Below, one piece after another: positions 48,786 to 56,446 of a stretch of DNA of 64,000 bases. The position numbers were made by a program, and so were the translations under genes. The stretch's first letter is position 1; every line of letters begins with the position of its first letter. The stretch covers positions 2,589,522 through 2,653,521 of the forward strand of contig NZ_LR732469.1 in NCBI RefSeq assembly GCF_902506425.1. The letters are read 5' to 3'. The notes beneath the pieces were generated by a model. It was not told where the DNA came from and did not search any database. It was given only the letters and a program-made list of their open reading frames with translations. Source of the stretch: Novosphingobium sp. 9U. Lineage in GTDB: Bacteria; Pseudomonadota; Alphaproteobacteria; Sphingomonadales; Sphingomonadaceae.

Positions 48786-49366
48786 GCGACGCACGCATCC
48801 CGCCGCGCTCCGCGGTCGGGTTCGAGCTCAAGGCCGGCCAGCTCCTGACGGTGATCGATCCGGAAGGCGTCCAGGTGGCCGACCTCCTGGCCTACAGCCT
48901 CGACGATCCGCGCGAGGTGATCAGCAACGGGCGGACGTTCGACTACGAGGAGACGATCCGGCTCACGACGGGCAATCGACTGTGGTCAAACCGCTCCAAC
49001 GTGCTGCTGACGATCGAGGCAGACACGGTGGGCTGCCACGACTTCCTGCTGACACCCTGCAGCGAGGCGACCTTCCGGCACTTCTACCCCGAGCAGCCGG
49101 TGCACCGCGGATGCTTCGGCAATCTCGCTGAAGCGCTGGCGCCCTGGGGCATCGAGCCTGACTCGATCCCCGTCGCATTCAACTGCTTCATGAACGTGCC
49201 GGTCGATCAGGCGGGCAAGGTCAGCGTGTTGCCGCCGGTGAGCAACGCCGGCGATTCGCTATCACTGCGAGCCGAGCGGGACCTGATCGTCGGGATCACC
49301 GCCTGCTCGGCCTACGCAAGCAACGGCGGCAGTTTCAAGCCGATCGATTACCGCATCGAAGGCTAA
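48782..49366 (+). CDS. DUF1989 (urea carboxylase-associated) family protein
   Basis: A 194-residue protein. It has GFELKAGQLLTVIDPEGVQVADLLAYSLDD near the start and metal-ligand-like residues in DYEETIRLTTG, LWSNRSNVLLTIEADTVGCHD and SEATFRHFYPEQPVHRGC. The DUF1989 family includes the urea carboxylase-associated proteins, identified as subunits of carboxyguanidine deiminase. Here it stands alone with the YqcI/YcgG gene, to which it is translationally coupled. No urea carboxylase, amidolyase or transporter for guanidine is nearby. Confidence 0.85.
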   Translation: MSDARIPPRSAVGFELKAGQLLTVIDPEGVQVADLLAYSLDDPREVISNGRTFDYEETIRLTTGNRLWSNRSNVLLTIEADTVGCHDFLLTPCSEATFRHFYPEQPVHRGCFGNLAEALAPWGIEPDSIPVAFNCFMNVPVDQAGKVSVLPPVSNAGDSLSLRAERDLIVGITACSAYASNGGSFKPIDYRIEG

Positions 49367-49434
49367 GCCCCGGCGGCGGCCGGCAGGCGCGCCGACCTGG
49401 CGAGACCCTCCCCCGACCTTCGCACCACCATTCC

Positions 49435-49474
49435 AAAAAAAAGGCCGGAGCAGCGCAACCACGCTGCTCCGGCC
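49435..49474 (-). terminator. Strong intrinsic terminator on the minus strand without an annotated gene
   Basis: A 13-bp perfect stem (GGCCGGAGCAGCG at 49443-49455 with 49462-49474), a 6-nt loop, and on the minus strand a run of eight T (A8 at 49435-49442). On the plus strand no T run follows, so it is not the terminator of the DUF1989 gene. No minus-strand coding gene ends here; the nearest minus-strand gene to the right ends at 50552. Confidence 0.85.
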
Positions 49475-49560
49475 GCAAGGCTAGGGAGATGCGGGTTCGT
49501 CGCCCCATGACTGACGCCGATCCGCAGGGGCTTGACCGCAGGGACAAGCCGCGTATCAAT
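49475..49560 (-). ncRNA. Putative small RNA between the Fur box and the minus-strand terminator
   Basis: A minus-strand RNA starting near the Fur-box-like site (49562-49580) would be roughly 100-125 nt long and end at the perfect terminator at 49435-49474. There is no reading frame of note. The size, terminator and iron-type operator suit a RyhB-like iron-starvation RNA, but a convincing -10 was not found, so this is a hypothesis. Confidence 0.35.
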
Positions 49561-49561
49561 C

Positions 49562-49580
49562 GCTAATGATAATCGTTCTC
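49562..49580. promoter_or_regulatory. Fur-box-like site
   Basis: GCTAATGATAATCGTTCTC matches 16 of 19 positions of the classical Fur box consensus (GATAATGATAATCATTATC). GATAAT inside it could serve as a plus-strand -10. It lies 54 bp before the ATG at 49634 and between that gene and the minus-strand terminator, so it could control either direction. Confidence 0.6.
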
Positions 49581-49633
49581 AAATGGAAGCCCCTTTCGAG
49601 AACCTGCGATATGCTGCCACGGAGAAGCCGGAC

Positions 49634-50080
49634 ATGTACCAGTTCATCGATCGAGACCTCGAACGACTCGATGCGGGATGCCGCTTCATGGTCTGGTCGA
49701 TGCGCGCCTGGGTGACTTCCATGGCTCAGCGCACCTGCCCAGCCCACGCGCTCGCGCCGGCATTCGCCAAGTGGCGGATGATCGGCGGGCTGCAGGCGTT
49801 CCATAAATCGATGCTGCTGTTCAACCGCGATGCGCTGGAGACGTTCGGCTTTGCGCCGCTCGCCTGCAACCGCGTATCCGAACACGAAGCGCTGATCCTC
49901 GGCCTGCTGGTCGCCATGCGCGACCAGGGCCCGAAGGCTGCGCGTGAGACGCTGGAGCTGATGGTGCAGGAGGATGCCGTGGGCGACCTGCTCGGCACGC
50001 TCTCGACGATCAGCGCCGCTCTGATCGTAGCCGGCTTGTTCCCGGGCGATGCGCTGACGCCTCGTGAGGCACGCCATTGA
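49634..50080 (+). CDS. Conserved-looking hypothetical protein, possibly iron-regulated
   Basis: A 148-residue soluble helical protein: MYQFIDRDLERLDAGCRF, WRMIGGLQAFHKSMLLFNRD, SEHEALILGLLVAMRDQG. No known domain is recognised; it looks like a sphingomonad-specific family. ATG at 49634 has GGAGAAG upstream; an in-frame start at 49583 would overlap the end of the Fur box. The Fur-box-like site upstream suggests regulation by iron. A minus-strand open frame over the same region is rejected on codon-position GC. Confidence 0.68.
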   Translation: MYQFIDRDLERLDAGCRFMVWSMRAWVTSMAQRTCPAHALAPAFAKWRMIGGLQAFHKSMLLFNRDALETFGFAPLACNRVSEHEALILGLLVAMRDQGPKAARETLELMVQEDAVGDLLGTLSTISAALIVAGLFPGDALTPREARH

Positions 50081-50181
50081 GCCCGCGAGCCGGCGCAACC
50101 GTGCCGTCCACGCGCTGACCTCAAGGTTCTCTCAATGCTTTGCCTGCATGGTGAGCGCAACAGAGGCAGAAGGCATCGAGC

Positions 50182-50538
50182 ATGTGGTTGAGATCGGCGA
50201 TCGTGGCGGCTGGCCTGGCCTTGGCCCAGCCCGCCTCCGCCCAGCAAGTGCAGCCGTCAGCGGCGATCCTGGGGCAGGCTCTCGACCGGTGCATGGTGAC
50301 CTTCGCCGTGCGGCTGACGAAGACCCCGGCTTCTGACGATGCGATCTATGACGAGGCCACCCGCTCCTGCGCCCCCCTCGATGCCAGGTTTCGTGCCGCT
50401 GCCGGAGCGGAGCTTGAACCCAAGGAGGGGGCGCAGCTGCTCAAGGAGATGGACGCGGCGCGAAGACCGAACTTCATCAACCTGCTGGCACGTATCCGCA
50501 GCGATCGCGCCAAGCGCGCGGCTGCCGGCGGCCAGTAG
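50182..50538 (+). CDS. Small secreted hypothetical protein
   Basis: A 118-residue protein with an N-terminal signal peptide (WLRSAIVAAGLALAQPASAQ, cleavage after ASA). Two cysteines in the mature part (DRCMVTF and RSCAPL) could form a disulfide. The rest is helical and charged. No family is recognised. It converges with nfeD. Confidence 0.65.
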   Translation: MWLRSAIVAAGLALAQPASAQQVQPSAAILGQALDRCMVTFAVRLTKTPASDDAIYDEATRSCAPLDARFRAAAGAELEPKEGAQLLKEMDAARRPNFINLLARIRSDRAKRAAAGGQ

Positions 50539-50551
50539 GCGCGGCGCGCGC

Positions 50552-51007
50552 CTACCCCACCAGCAACACCGAGCCCTCGACGCCTAGCACCGTCAGCCGC
50601 GTGCCGGGTGCCGCGTCCTCTCCACGCGCGAGCCATTCGCTGTCGCCCAGGCGCACGCGGCCTGAGCCGCCGAGGATGGCTTGGGTCACCACCACCGGCT
50701 CGCCGATCGCGCGCGCGCCGCGGTTGTTCATCTTCGGGTCGGCCGAGACCACCGGGTGGCGCGCCAGGTACTTGCGCCCGGTGAACACTGCCAGGATCGA
50801 CAGCACGGCGAAGAGCACGACTTGCAAGGGCAGGCCGATCGGCGCTCCCCCGAAAACCGCTCCCCACGTGACGAGCCCGGTGATCAGCGCGGCGCCTGCC
50901 ATCCAGATCAGGAACACGCCCGGAATCGCCATCTCCGCGACCGCCAGCACCAGCCCGATCGCCAGCCAGGCGTAGTGCGGCTCCAGCCCGTTCAGCGTGT
51001 CGATCAC
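50552..51007 (-). CDS. NfeD-family membrane protein (short form)
   Basis: A 151-residue protein with hydrophobic helices (AWLAIGLVLAVAEMAIPGVFL, LITGLVTWGAVFGGAPIGL, VVLFAVLSILAVF) followed by a C-terminal OB-fold (GEPVVVTQAILGGSGRVRLGDSEWLARG). NfeD proteins partner SPFH proteins. It overlaps the upstream SPFH gene by 4 bp, so the pair is coupled. Confidence 0.9.
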   Translation of the reverse strand: MIDTLNGLEPHYAWLAIGLVLAVAEMAIPGVFLIWMAGAALITGLVTWGAVFGGAPIGLPLQVVLFAVLSILAVFTGRKYLARHPVVSADPKMNNRGARAIGEPVVVTQAILGGSGRVRLGDSEWLARGEDAAPGTRLTVLGVEGSVLLVG

Positions 51008-51990
51008 GGCTGACTTCCAGGCGCGACCGGCGGCACGGTGGGCCGGCGTGGCGGCGGCGGTGCGGCGGGAGCGGGCGGAGGCGTGCTGCTGCCCAGCGCT
51101 TCCTTGGCGAGCTCACCGATGCCGCCGAGCGTACCGATCAGCTGCGTCGCCTCGACCGGGAACAGGATGGTCTTGGCGTTGGGTGACGTCGCGAACTTGC
51201 CGACAGCCTCGGTGTACTTCTGCGCGATGAAGTAGTTGATCGCCTGGACGCCCGACTTCGCAATCGCCTCGCTGACCATCTGCGTCGCTTTGGCCTCCGC
51301 CTCGGCCTCGCGTTCGCGCGCCTCGGAGTCGCGGAAGGCAGCTTCACGGCGCCCTTCCGCTGCGAGGATCTGGGACTGCTTGGAGCCCTCTGCCTTGAGG
51401 ATCTCGGATGCGCGGCGGCCCTCTGCTTCCAGGATCTCGGCCCGCTTCTCGCGCTCGGCCTTCATCTGCCGCGCCATGGCGTTGGAGATGTCGAGCGGGG
51501 GGCGGATGTCCTTGATCTCGACCCGCGTGATCTTGAGGCCCCAGGGCGCGGTCGCATGGTCGACTACCACCAGCAACCGCGCGTTGATCTCGTCGCGTTT
51601 GGACAGCGTCTCGTCCAGATCCATCGAGCCCATGACGGTGCGCAGGTTGGTGGTGGTCAGGGCCATGATCGCCAGCTGCAGGTTGTGCACTTCGTAGGCC
51701 GCCTTGCCCGCGTCCAGTACCTGGAAGAACACGACCGCGTCCACGCCGACCATGGCGTTGTCCTTGGTGATGATCTCCTGCCCCGGAATGTCGAGCACTT
51801 GCTCCATCATGTTCACCTTCTGGCCGACACGGTCGACGAAGGGAATGATGAGGTGGAGGCCCGGCTCAGCGGCGAGCGTGAACTTGCCCAGCCGCTCTAT
51901 GGTGTAGACGTAGCCTTGGCGCACCACGCGCACGCCCATCATCAGGAACACCACGACCACGACGATCAGCGCGACGAGAAACCCGCCCAT
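51004..51990 (-). CDS. SPFH/band 7 paraslipin (QmcA-like)
   Basis: A 328-residue membrane-anchored SPFH protein. An N-terminal helix (FLVALIVVVVVFLMMGV) leads to the band 7 domain (QGYVYTIERLGKFTLAAEPG, NAMVGVDAVVFFQVLD). A coiled coil rich in Glu/Ala follows (AEREKRAEILEAEGRRA), then a proline-rich tail. With NfeD it likely organises a membrane microdomain or supports membrane proteolysis. Confidence 0.93.
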   Translation of the reverse strand: MGGFLVALIVVVVVFLMMGVRVVRQGYVYTIERLGKFTLAAEPGLHLIIPFVDRVGQKVNMMEQVLDIPGQEIITKDNAMVGVDAVVFFQVLDAGKAAYEVHNLQLAIMALTTTNLRTVMGSMDLDETLSKRDEINARLLVVVDHATAPWGLKITRVEIKDIRPPLDISNAMARQMKAEREKRAEILEAEGRRASEILKAEGSKQSQILAAEGRREAAFRDSEAREREAEAEAKATQMVSEAIAKSGVQAINYFIAQKYTEAVGKFATSPNAKTILFPVEATQLIGTLGGIGELAKEALGSSTPPPAPAAPPPPRRPTVPPVAPGSQP

Positions 51991-52058
51991 GTTACTCTCC
52001 CCCCAATTAGGGCTTCATCGTACTCCAGCGGATCGTGCAACCCAAGTGGAACCGGCCC

Positions 52059-52385
52059 TCACGCGCCCAGGCGCGAGGTCAGCAATCGCTCGACAAACGG
52101 CGCGAAGCCGGCCGGGCCGGAGGCCTTGTCCTTCAGGTGCACCGTCACACTATCGCTCTGCTCGAAAGCGGCCCGGGCGATCGCCAGGCGCTCGGACAAT
52201 TCTATGCCCGCGCCTACGATCATCACGTCGATGGGCTTGAGCGCCAGCATCGCGCGCGCCTCGTCCAGACCCGTCGCCGGATAGATCACCACGCCCTCGC
52301 GCTGCACGCGGGCGCAGGTGTGGTCCACCACGTCCAGAAGCCGGCCGACGATCAGGACATGCAGTGCCTGAGCGTCGGCCGCCAC
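52059..52385 (-). CDS. Receiver-like small protein
   Basis: A 108-residue single-domain protein with a receiver-type beta/alpha alternation: HVLIVGRLLDVVDHTCARVQ, GLDEARAMLALKPIDVMIVG. The usual acidic cluster after strand 1 is absent (VGRLL instead of DD), and no clear phosphoacceptor Asp-Lys set is visible, so it is probably a pseudo-receiver. It starts 3 bp after the dienelactone hydrolase gene. Confidence 0.6.
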   Translation of the reverse strand: MAADAQALHVLIVGRLLDVVDHTCARVQREGVVIYPATGLDEARAMLALKPIDVMIVGAGIELSERLAIARAAFEQSDSVTVHLKDKASGPAGFAPFVERLLTSRLGA

Positions 52386-52388
52386 GGC

Positions 52389-53273
52389 TCAGAGTTTTCC
52401 GAAAAGCGCGAGCATGCGCTGCCAGGCCCGGTCGGCCTCGTCCGGATCGTAGGCCGGCGAATCGGGCACGCACCAGCCGTGGTCCGCGGCGTAGACCTCG
52501 ATCTCGGCGGGGCGCTTGGCGGCGTCCGCCGCGGCGCGCAGCTTGTCCTTGGCTGCGGGATCATGCGCGTCGTCGTTGCGGCCGATCGCGAAGAGGTAGC
52601 TCGCCCTGGTGGACGCGAGCAGCCGGTGCGGACTGTCGGGCGCATCGGTGACCAGGCCACCGCCGTGGAGCGATGCGGCGGCGCCGACCCTGCCCGGCAC
52701 CGCGGCCGCCGTGCGCACGGTGAACGGTCCGCCCATGCAGTAGCCGTTGCTGCCGATGCCGCGCTTCTTGTCGACCGCAGCGTCGCCGTCGAGGAAGCGG
52801 ACGTAGGCCGCCGCATCGCGCGTGATCGCCTCGGCGGTCAGCGCCTCGCGCAGCGGCTTGATCTTGGCCTGGCCCTCGGGCGTGCGGTATTCGGAGAAGC
52901 TTTCCATCACCGGCGCGGGTCCGCCGCGGTAGTACTGGTTGACGCACAGCACCGCATAACCCGCGGCGGCCAGGCGGCGGGCCATGACCTTCTTCGCCTC
53001 GCGCAGGCCGGCGATGTCGGGCCACATGACCACGCCAGGATGCGCGCCTTTCACCGGATGGACGTAGAACGCATCGGCGACCCCGTCCTTGGTGGTGATC
53101 TCCACGATCTGTTCGCGCAGATCGGCGTTGCCCGTCGCAGCGGCGACGCTTCCTGTGCAGCCGGCAAGGGCCGCGGCGGTGCCGAGCGCAGCAAACTCAC
53201 GGCGGCTGAGGTGCGCTCCTGCGGCCTCACTGCTCCGCGGAGCCTGACCTTGACCGCTATAATCGTCGCACAT
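52389..53273 (-). CDS. Dienelactone hydrolase family protein, exported (Tat) lipoprotein-like
   Basis: A 294-residue alpha/beta hydrolase. The N-terminus has a Tat motif (SRREFAALG) and a lipobox-like LAGC, so it is likely exported. The nucleophile elbow GSNGYCMGGPF gives a cysteine, as in dienelactone hydrolase; DHGWCVPDSPAYDP carries the catalytic histidine. It opens lactone or ester substrates, probably in the periplasm. The ATG at 53273 has GAGAGGAG about 13 nt upstream. Confidence 0.87.
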   Translation of the reverse strand: MCDDYSGQGQAPRSSEAAGAHLSRREFAALGTAAALAGCTGSVAAATGNADLREQIVEITTKDGVADAFYVHPVKGAHPGVVMWPDIAGLREAKKVMARRLAAAGYAVLCVNQYYRGGPAPVMESFSEYRTPEGQAKIKPLREALTAEAITRDAAAYVRFLDGDAAVDKKRGIGSNGYCMGGPFTVRTAAAVPGRVGAAASLHGGGLVTDAPDSPHRLLASTRASYLFAIGRNDDAHDPAAKDKLRAAADAAKRPAEIEVYAADHGWCVPDSPAYDPDEADRAWQRMLALFGKL

Positions 53274-53374
53274 GCCCGCAGCGCTCCTCTCTTGCCTTGT
53301 TCGCGCGATAGCCTAGCCAGTTGCAAGCGGCCGGGCCAGCAATTGGTTAGCATAAGGCAAGAAGAGAGGCGGGG

Positions 53375-53845
53375 ATGATGGCGAACGATCCGGAGGAGAT
53401 CGCATGCTGGCAGCGGATCGGGCCGCATCTCACCACATCCGGACGGCTGAGCCAGGCGGACCTGGAACGTCTGGCTCACTTGCAGGTCACCCGCGTGATC
53501 AACCTGGCGCTGGCGGACTCGCCCGGCATCCTTGCCGACGAGGATGAGCAGCTGGCAGCGCTCGATATCGGCTACACGCACATTCCGGTGCCGTTCGACG
53601 CGCCGACGGACGAGCACTTCGCCACCTTCTGCCAAGCCATGGCAGAGGCGCAAGGTCAGACGGTGCACGTGCACTGCGTGATGAACTGGCGCGTCGCGGC
53701 CTTTCTCTATCGCTGGCACCGCGAGACGCAGGGCATGGCAGAGGCCGATGCTCGGGCTTTGATGGAGCGGCAATGGTCGCCGCAGACCAGCGAGAACCGG
53801 GATGCGCCGGGGTGGGCGCGCTTCATCGAAGGACGGGCAGACTGA
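53375..53845 (+). CDS. Protein-tyrosine-phosphatase-fold family protein (DUF442-like)
   Basis: A 156-residue protein of the DSP/DUF442 type: SGRLSQADLERLAHLQVTRVINL, then GYTHIPVPFDAPT and VHVHCVMNWRVAAFLYRW. Classical phosphatases have HCX5R; here the loop is HCVMNWR (four residues between Cys and Arg), so catalysis is uncertain. Its stop overlaps the SDR start by 1 bp. Confidence 0.82.
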   Translation: MMANDPEEIACWQRIGPHLTTSGRLSQADLERLAHLQVTRVINLALADSPGILADEDEQLAALDIGYTHIPVPFDAPTDEHFATFCQAMAEAQGQTVHVHCVMNWRVAAFLYRWHRETQGMAEADARALMERQWSPQTSENRDAPGWARFIEGRAD

Positions 53846-54597
53846 TGGACTTCATCGGACAGCACGTCGTCATTACCGGGGCATCAAGCGGGATCGGACT
53901 GGCGACGGCGCGCCGCATCGCAAGCCTCGGCGGCAAGGTGACGCTGGTGGCGCGCCGGGCCGCCGTGCTCGAGCAAGTCTGCGGCGAGATCGGCGCATGT
54001 GCCACCTGGATCGCCGCCGACGTGGGCGACCAGGCCCAAGTCACCGCCGCAATGGACGAGGCGATGGCGCGCTCAGGGCCGATCGACGGGCTGTTCCTCA
54101 ACGCTGGGGTCGAGGGCATGTTCGCGCTGACGCCGGCCTATACCGACAAGGCTTTTGAGGAGGTGATGCGCATCAACGTCACCTCGCTGTTCTGGACGGT
54201 CCGGCACGTGCTGCCTGCAATGCAGGAGCGGCGGCGCGGGGCGATCCTGGTGACCGGCAGCCTGGCGGCCGAAACCGGGATGGTCGGGAATATCGGCTAC
54301 ATCGCTGCCAAGCACGCCGCGCTCGGCATCGCCATGGGCATCGCGATGGAGGCGGCGCCGCATGGCGTGCGCTGCAACGTGCTCAATCCCGGCTTCATCG
54401 ACACGCCGCTGCTCTCCGCCGTGCCCGAAGCGTTCAAGGCGCAGATGGCGAGCCGCGTGCCGCAAAAGCGCGTCGGCACGCCCGAGGAAGCCGCCGAGGT
54501 CGCTGCCTTCCTGCTCTCCGATGGCGCGAGCCACGTCACCGCGCAGCGGCTCGCCGTAGACGGCGGTCTGCTCGGTACGTTGATGATCGAGGGATGA
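53845..54597 (+). CDS. SDR family oxidoreductase
   Basis: A 250-residue classical short-chain dehydrogenase. The cofactor motif is TGASSGIG, NAG is present (LFLNAGVEG), the catalytic Ser lies in VTGSLAAETGM, and Tyr/Lys are in GYIAAKHAAL. The C-terminus (AVDGGLLGT) is typical. Substrate unknown. It is coupled to the phosphatase-like gene upstream. Confidence 0.93.
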   Translation: MDFIGQHVVITGASSGIGLATARRIASLGGKVTLVARRAAVLEQVCGEIGACATWIAADVGDQAQVTAAMDEAMARSGPIDGLFLNAGVEGMFALTPAYTDKAFEEVMRINVTSLFWTVRHVLPAMQERRRGAILVTGSLAAETGMVGNIGYIAAKHAALGIAMGIAMEAAPHGVRCNVLNPGFIDTPLLSAVPEAFKAQMASRVPQKRVGTPEEAAEVAAFLLSDGASHVTAQRLAVDGGLLGTLMIEG

Positions 54598-54603
54598 GCC
54601 TCC

Positions 54604-55005
54604 TCAGTCGCCCGCGAAGTTGAGTTCCAGGTTCACCGCGTTGGGATCGACCAGGAAGATCTGACGCACGGGGCCGTACTGGCGATCGTTGACGCGGTAC
54701 TCCAGGCCCAGCGCGTCCAGCTTCTCGCGCATGGCGGTGAACCCCTCGCACCGGAAGGCGACGTGGTGGACGGCATTGGTCGGCTGGCCCGGCTCGTAGC
54801 CCTCGTAGCGGTCGGACGCAGGGTCCTTCCACACCAGATGGACAATCGCGCTGCCGGTCGTGTCACGCATCCAGGCGCCGCGGAAGCCCGTGCTGATGCC
54901 GAGGTTGTCGCTGCGGGTGAGACCCAGCAGGCGCTCGTAGAACGCGGCCGTGGCGTCCAGGTCTTGGGTGAGGATGTTGACGTGGTCGATGCCGCTGACT
55001 TGCAC
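54604..55005 (-). CDS. VOC family (glyoxalase/dioxygenase-like) protein
   Basis: A 133-residue vicinal-oxygen-chelate protein. Metal-ligand-like residues are in GIDHVNILTQDLDAT, AVHHVAFRCEGF and NAVNLELNF. GTG at 55005 with GGGAG upstream is chosen; the longer open frame overlaps the FrhB-like gene. Function is not predictable. It is downstream of, and co-oriented with, the pyruvylation-type module. Confidence 0.85.
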   Translation of the reverse strand: MQVSGIDHVNILTQDLDATAAFYERLLGLTRSDNLGISTGFRGAWMRDTTGSAIVHLVWKDPASDRYEGYEPGQPTNAVHHVAFRCEGFTAMREKLDALGLEYRVNDRQYGPVRQIFLVDPNAVNLELNFAGD

Positions 55006-55069
55006 GGCCGCACTCCCGATTGTTTTGCCGGCATGATGCGGGACGTATCCGCGGGGCGCAAGGCCAGCC

Positions 55070-56446
55070 TCAATCCCGTGCCCCGCCCTTTGGATCGATG
55101 AAGCGGTCGACCCACTGACCCACGCGACCGCGTGAGTAGGCCAAGCCATGGTAGGTCGCCAGAGCCGCCCGGCCCCACCGGATGTACAGCCCCGGCCAGC
55201 GCAGCGCCTTGGCCAGCCGGAACATGCGATGGCTCTCGCGGCTGATCGCCTGGCGCATGCGGTAAATCAGCTTGCGCCGCGCCGGTATCGCGCGCGAGGG
55301 CGCGACGCGCTTGACCGGCTGCACCGGCGCATTGCCGCGTGCCAGGCGATAGGCCAGCCCCTCGCGCCGTTGTCGGAAACCCGCGGCCTGGGTCTGGCTG
55401 ACGAAAGCGTGATCCACCTCGGACAGCTGCAGCCGGCCTTGCGCAATCCCGTCACTCACCAGTTCCAGCATCAGCGGAGAGCGCGCGATCACGACGTTAG
55501 TGCCCTTCCCGTCGGACGAGTAAGGCTCCACCCAAGCATCGCCCATGGCAATGTCGGCGGTCTCGGCCACGACGTCGTCGCAGAAGTTGCACGCCGAGTT
55601 CATGAAGAACCCGGATCCCCAGTCGCCATCGACGAGGTGCCACCAGTCCTGGCGTCGTGTGCTGCCATCCTCCAGCGTCAGCTGCGCGGTGTACCAGTTC
55701 GCCGGACGGCTCGCGTCTTTAAGACGGTAGTCGATCGCAGCGACCTCGTCCGGCTCGGTACCGAGCTGGAGCGCGAAGCTGTCGACCATGCGCGCGCTCT
55801 TCATGTGGCCGCAGAACAGACCGATGGTGTGGGTGATCCGCTCGGCATAAAGCGGGTTCTCGCGCCGCAGCAAGTTCACCGCCTTGATGAAGCAGGGGAT
55901 GCCGACCACCGCATAGCGCCCCGGCACCGCCGCGATCTCGCGCAGCACTTCGGACATCTCGACGGGGTAGTAGCGCGACTTGGCGCCCTGCTGCAGCTGA
56001 TCGAGATCGCGCGAGATGCGGTAGCCGAACAGGCGCCCGTCGCCCTCTGCCCGCGAGCGAGGGGTCACGTGCGCCACACCGTCGACCAGCCCGCGGCGCA
56101 GCAGCTCCGCCGCCACCCAGGTGACCATGCCGCCCGAGCTGCCGCTCATGCGGTACTCGGCCTCTGCCACATGGCCGACGTAGGCGCCGGCATAGCGCCC
56201 GATCAGCGCGTCGCCGTGCGGCGCTTGCGGGAACAGATCGTCGGCGATCACCGTCTCGTTCGCGGCGTCGGGCGAGAACGGGCAGACTTGCGCGAACTCT
56301 CCCTGTTGGGGCCAGCGACCGGGCGCCCACGGCTTCAAGTGCCCGTCGCTATCCCAGTGCATCTGGGCGGCCGGCTCCAGCGTCGTGCAGCCGCCGCAGC
56401 CGATGCACAGGCCCGAAGCGACGATCTCGCGCGGGGAAAGGTTCAC
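55070..56446 (-). CDS. F420H2 dehydrogenase/hydrogenase beta-subunit-like iron-sulfur flavoprotein (FrhB-like)
   Basis: A 458-residue protein. The N-terminal iron-sulfur motif is LCIGCGGCTTLEP with QVCPF; a further cluster region is FFMNSACNFCDDVVAETADIAMGD. The core has GSSGGMVTWVAAELLRRG and VGIPCFIKAVNLLRRE, typical of FrhB_FdhB_C proteins in exopolysaccharide loci. It overlaps the pyruvyl transferase gene by 4 bp. Paired use in polysaccharide modification is known as co-occurrence, but the reaction is not established. Confidence 0.9.
   Translation of the reverse strand: MNLSPREIVASGLCIGCGGCTTLEPAAQMHWDSDGHLKPWAPGRWPQQGEFAQVCPFSPDAANETVIADDLFPQAPHGDALIGRYAGAYVGHVAEAEYRMSGSSGGMVTWVAAELLRRGLVDGVAHVTPRSRAEGDGRLFGYRISRDLDQLQQGAKSRYYPVEMSEVLREIAAVPGRYAVVGIPCFIKAVNLLRRENPLYAERITHTIGLFCGHMKSARMVDSFALQLGTEPDEVAAIDYRLKDASRPANWYTAQLTLEDGSTRRQDWWHLVDGDWGSGFFMNSACNFCDDVVAETADIAMGDAWVEPYSSDGKGTNVVIARSPLMLELVSDGIAQGRLQLSEVDHAFVSQTQAAGFRQRREGLAYRLARGNAPVQPVKRVAPSRAIPARRKLIYRMRQAISRESHRMFRLAKALRWPGLYIRWGRAALATYHGLAYSRGRVGQWVDRFIDPKGGARD

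Noticed and set aside
49556..50098. Minus-strand frame that could explain the minus terminator at 49435
   Set aside because: Its composition is shadow-like, while the plus frame at 49634 has a ribosome-binding site and normal codon-position GC. It also ends upstream of the hairpin without a clear gene.
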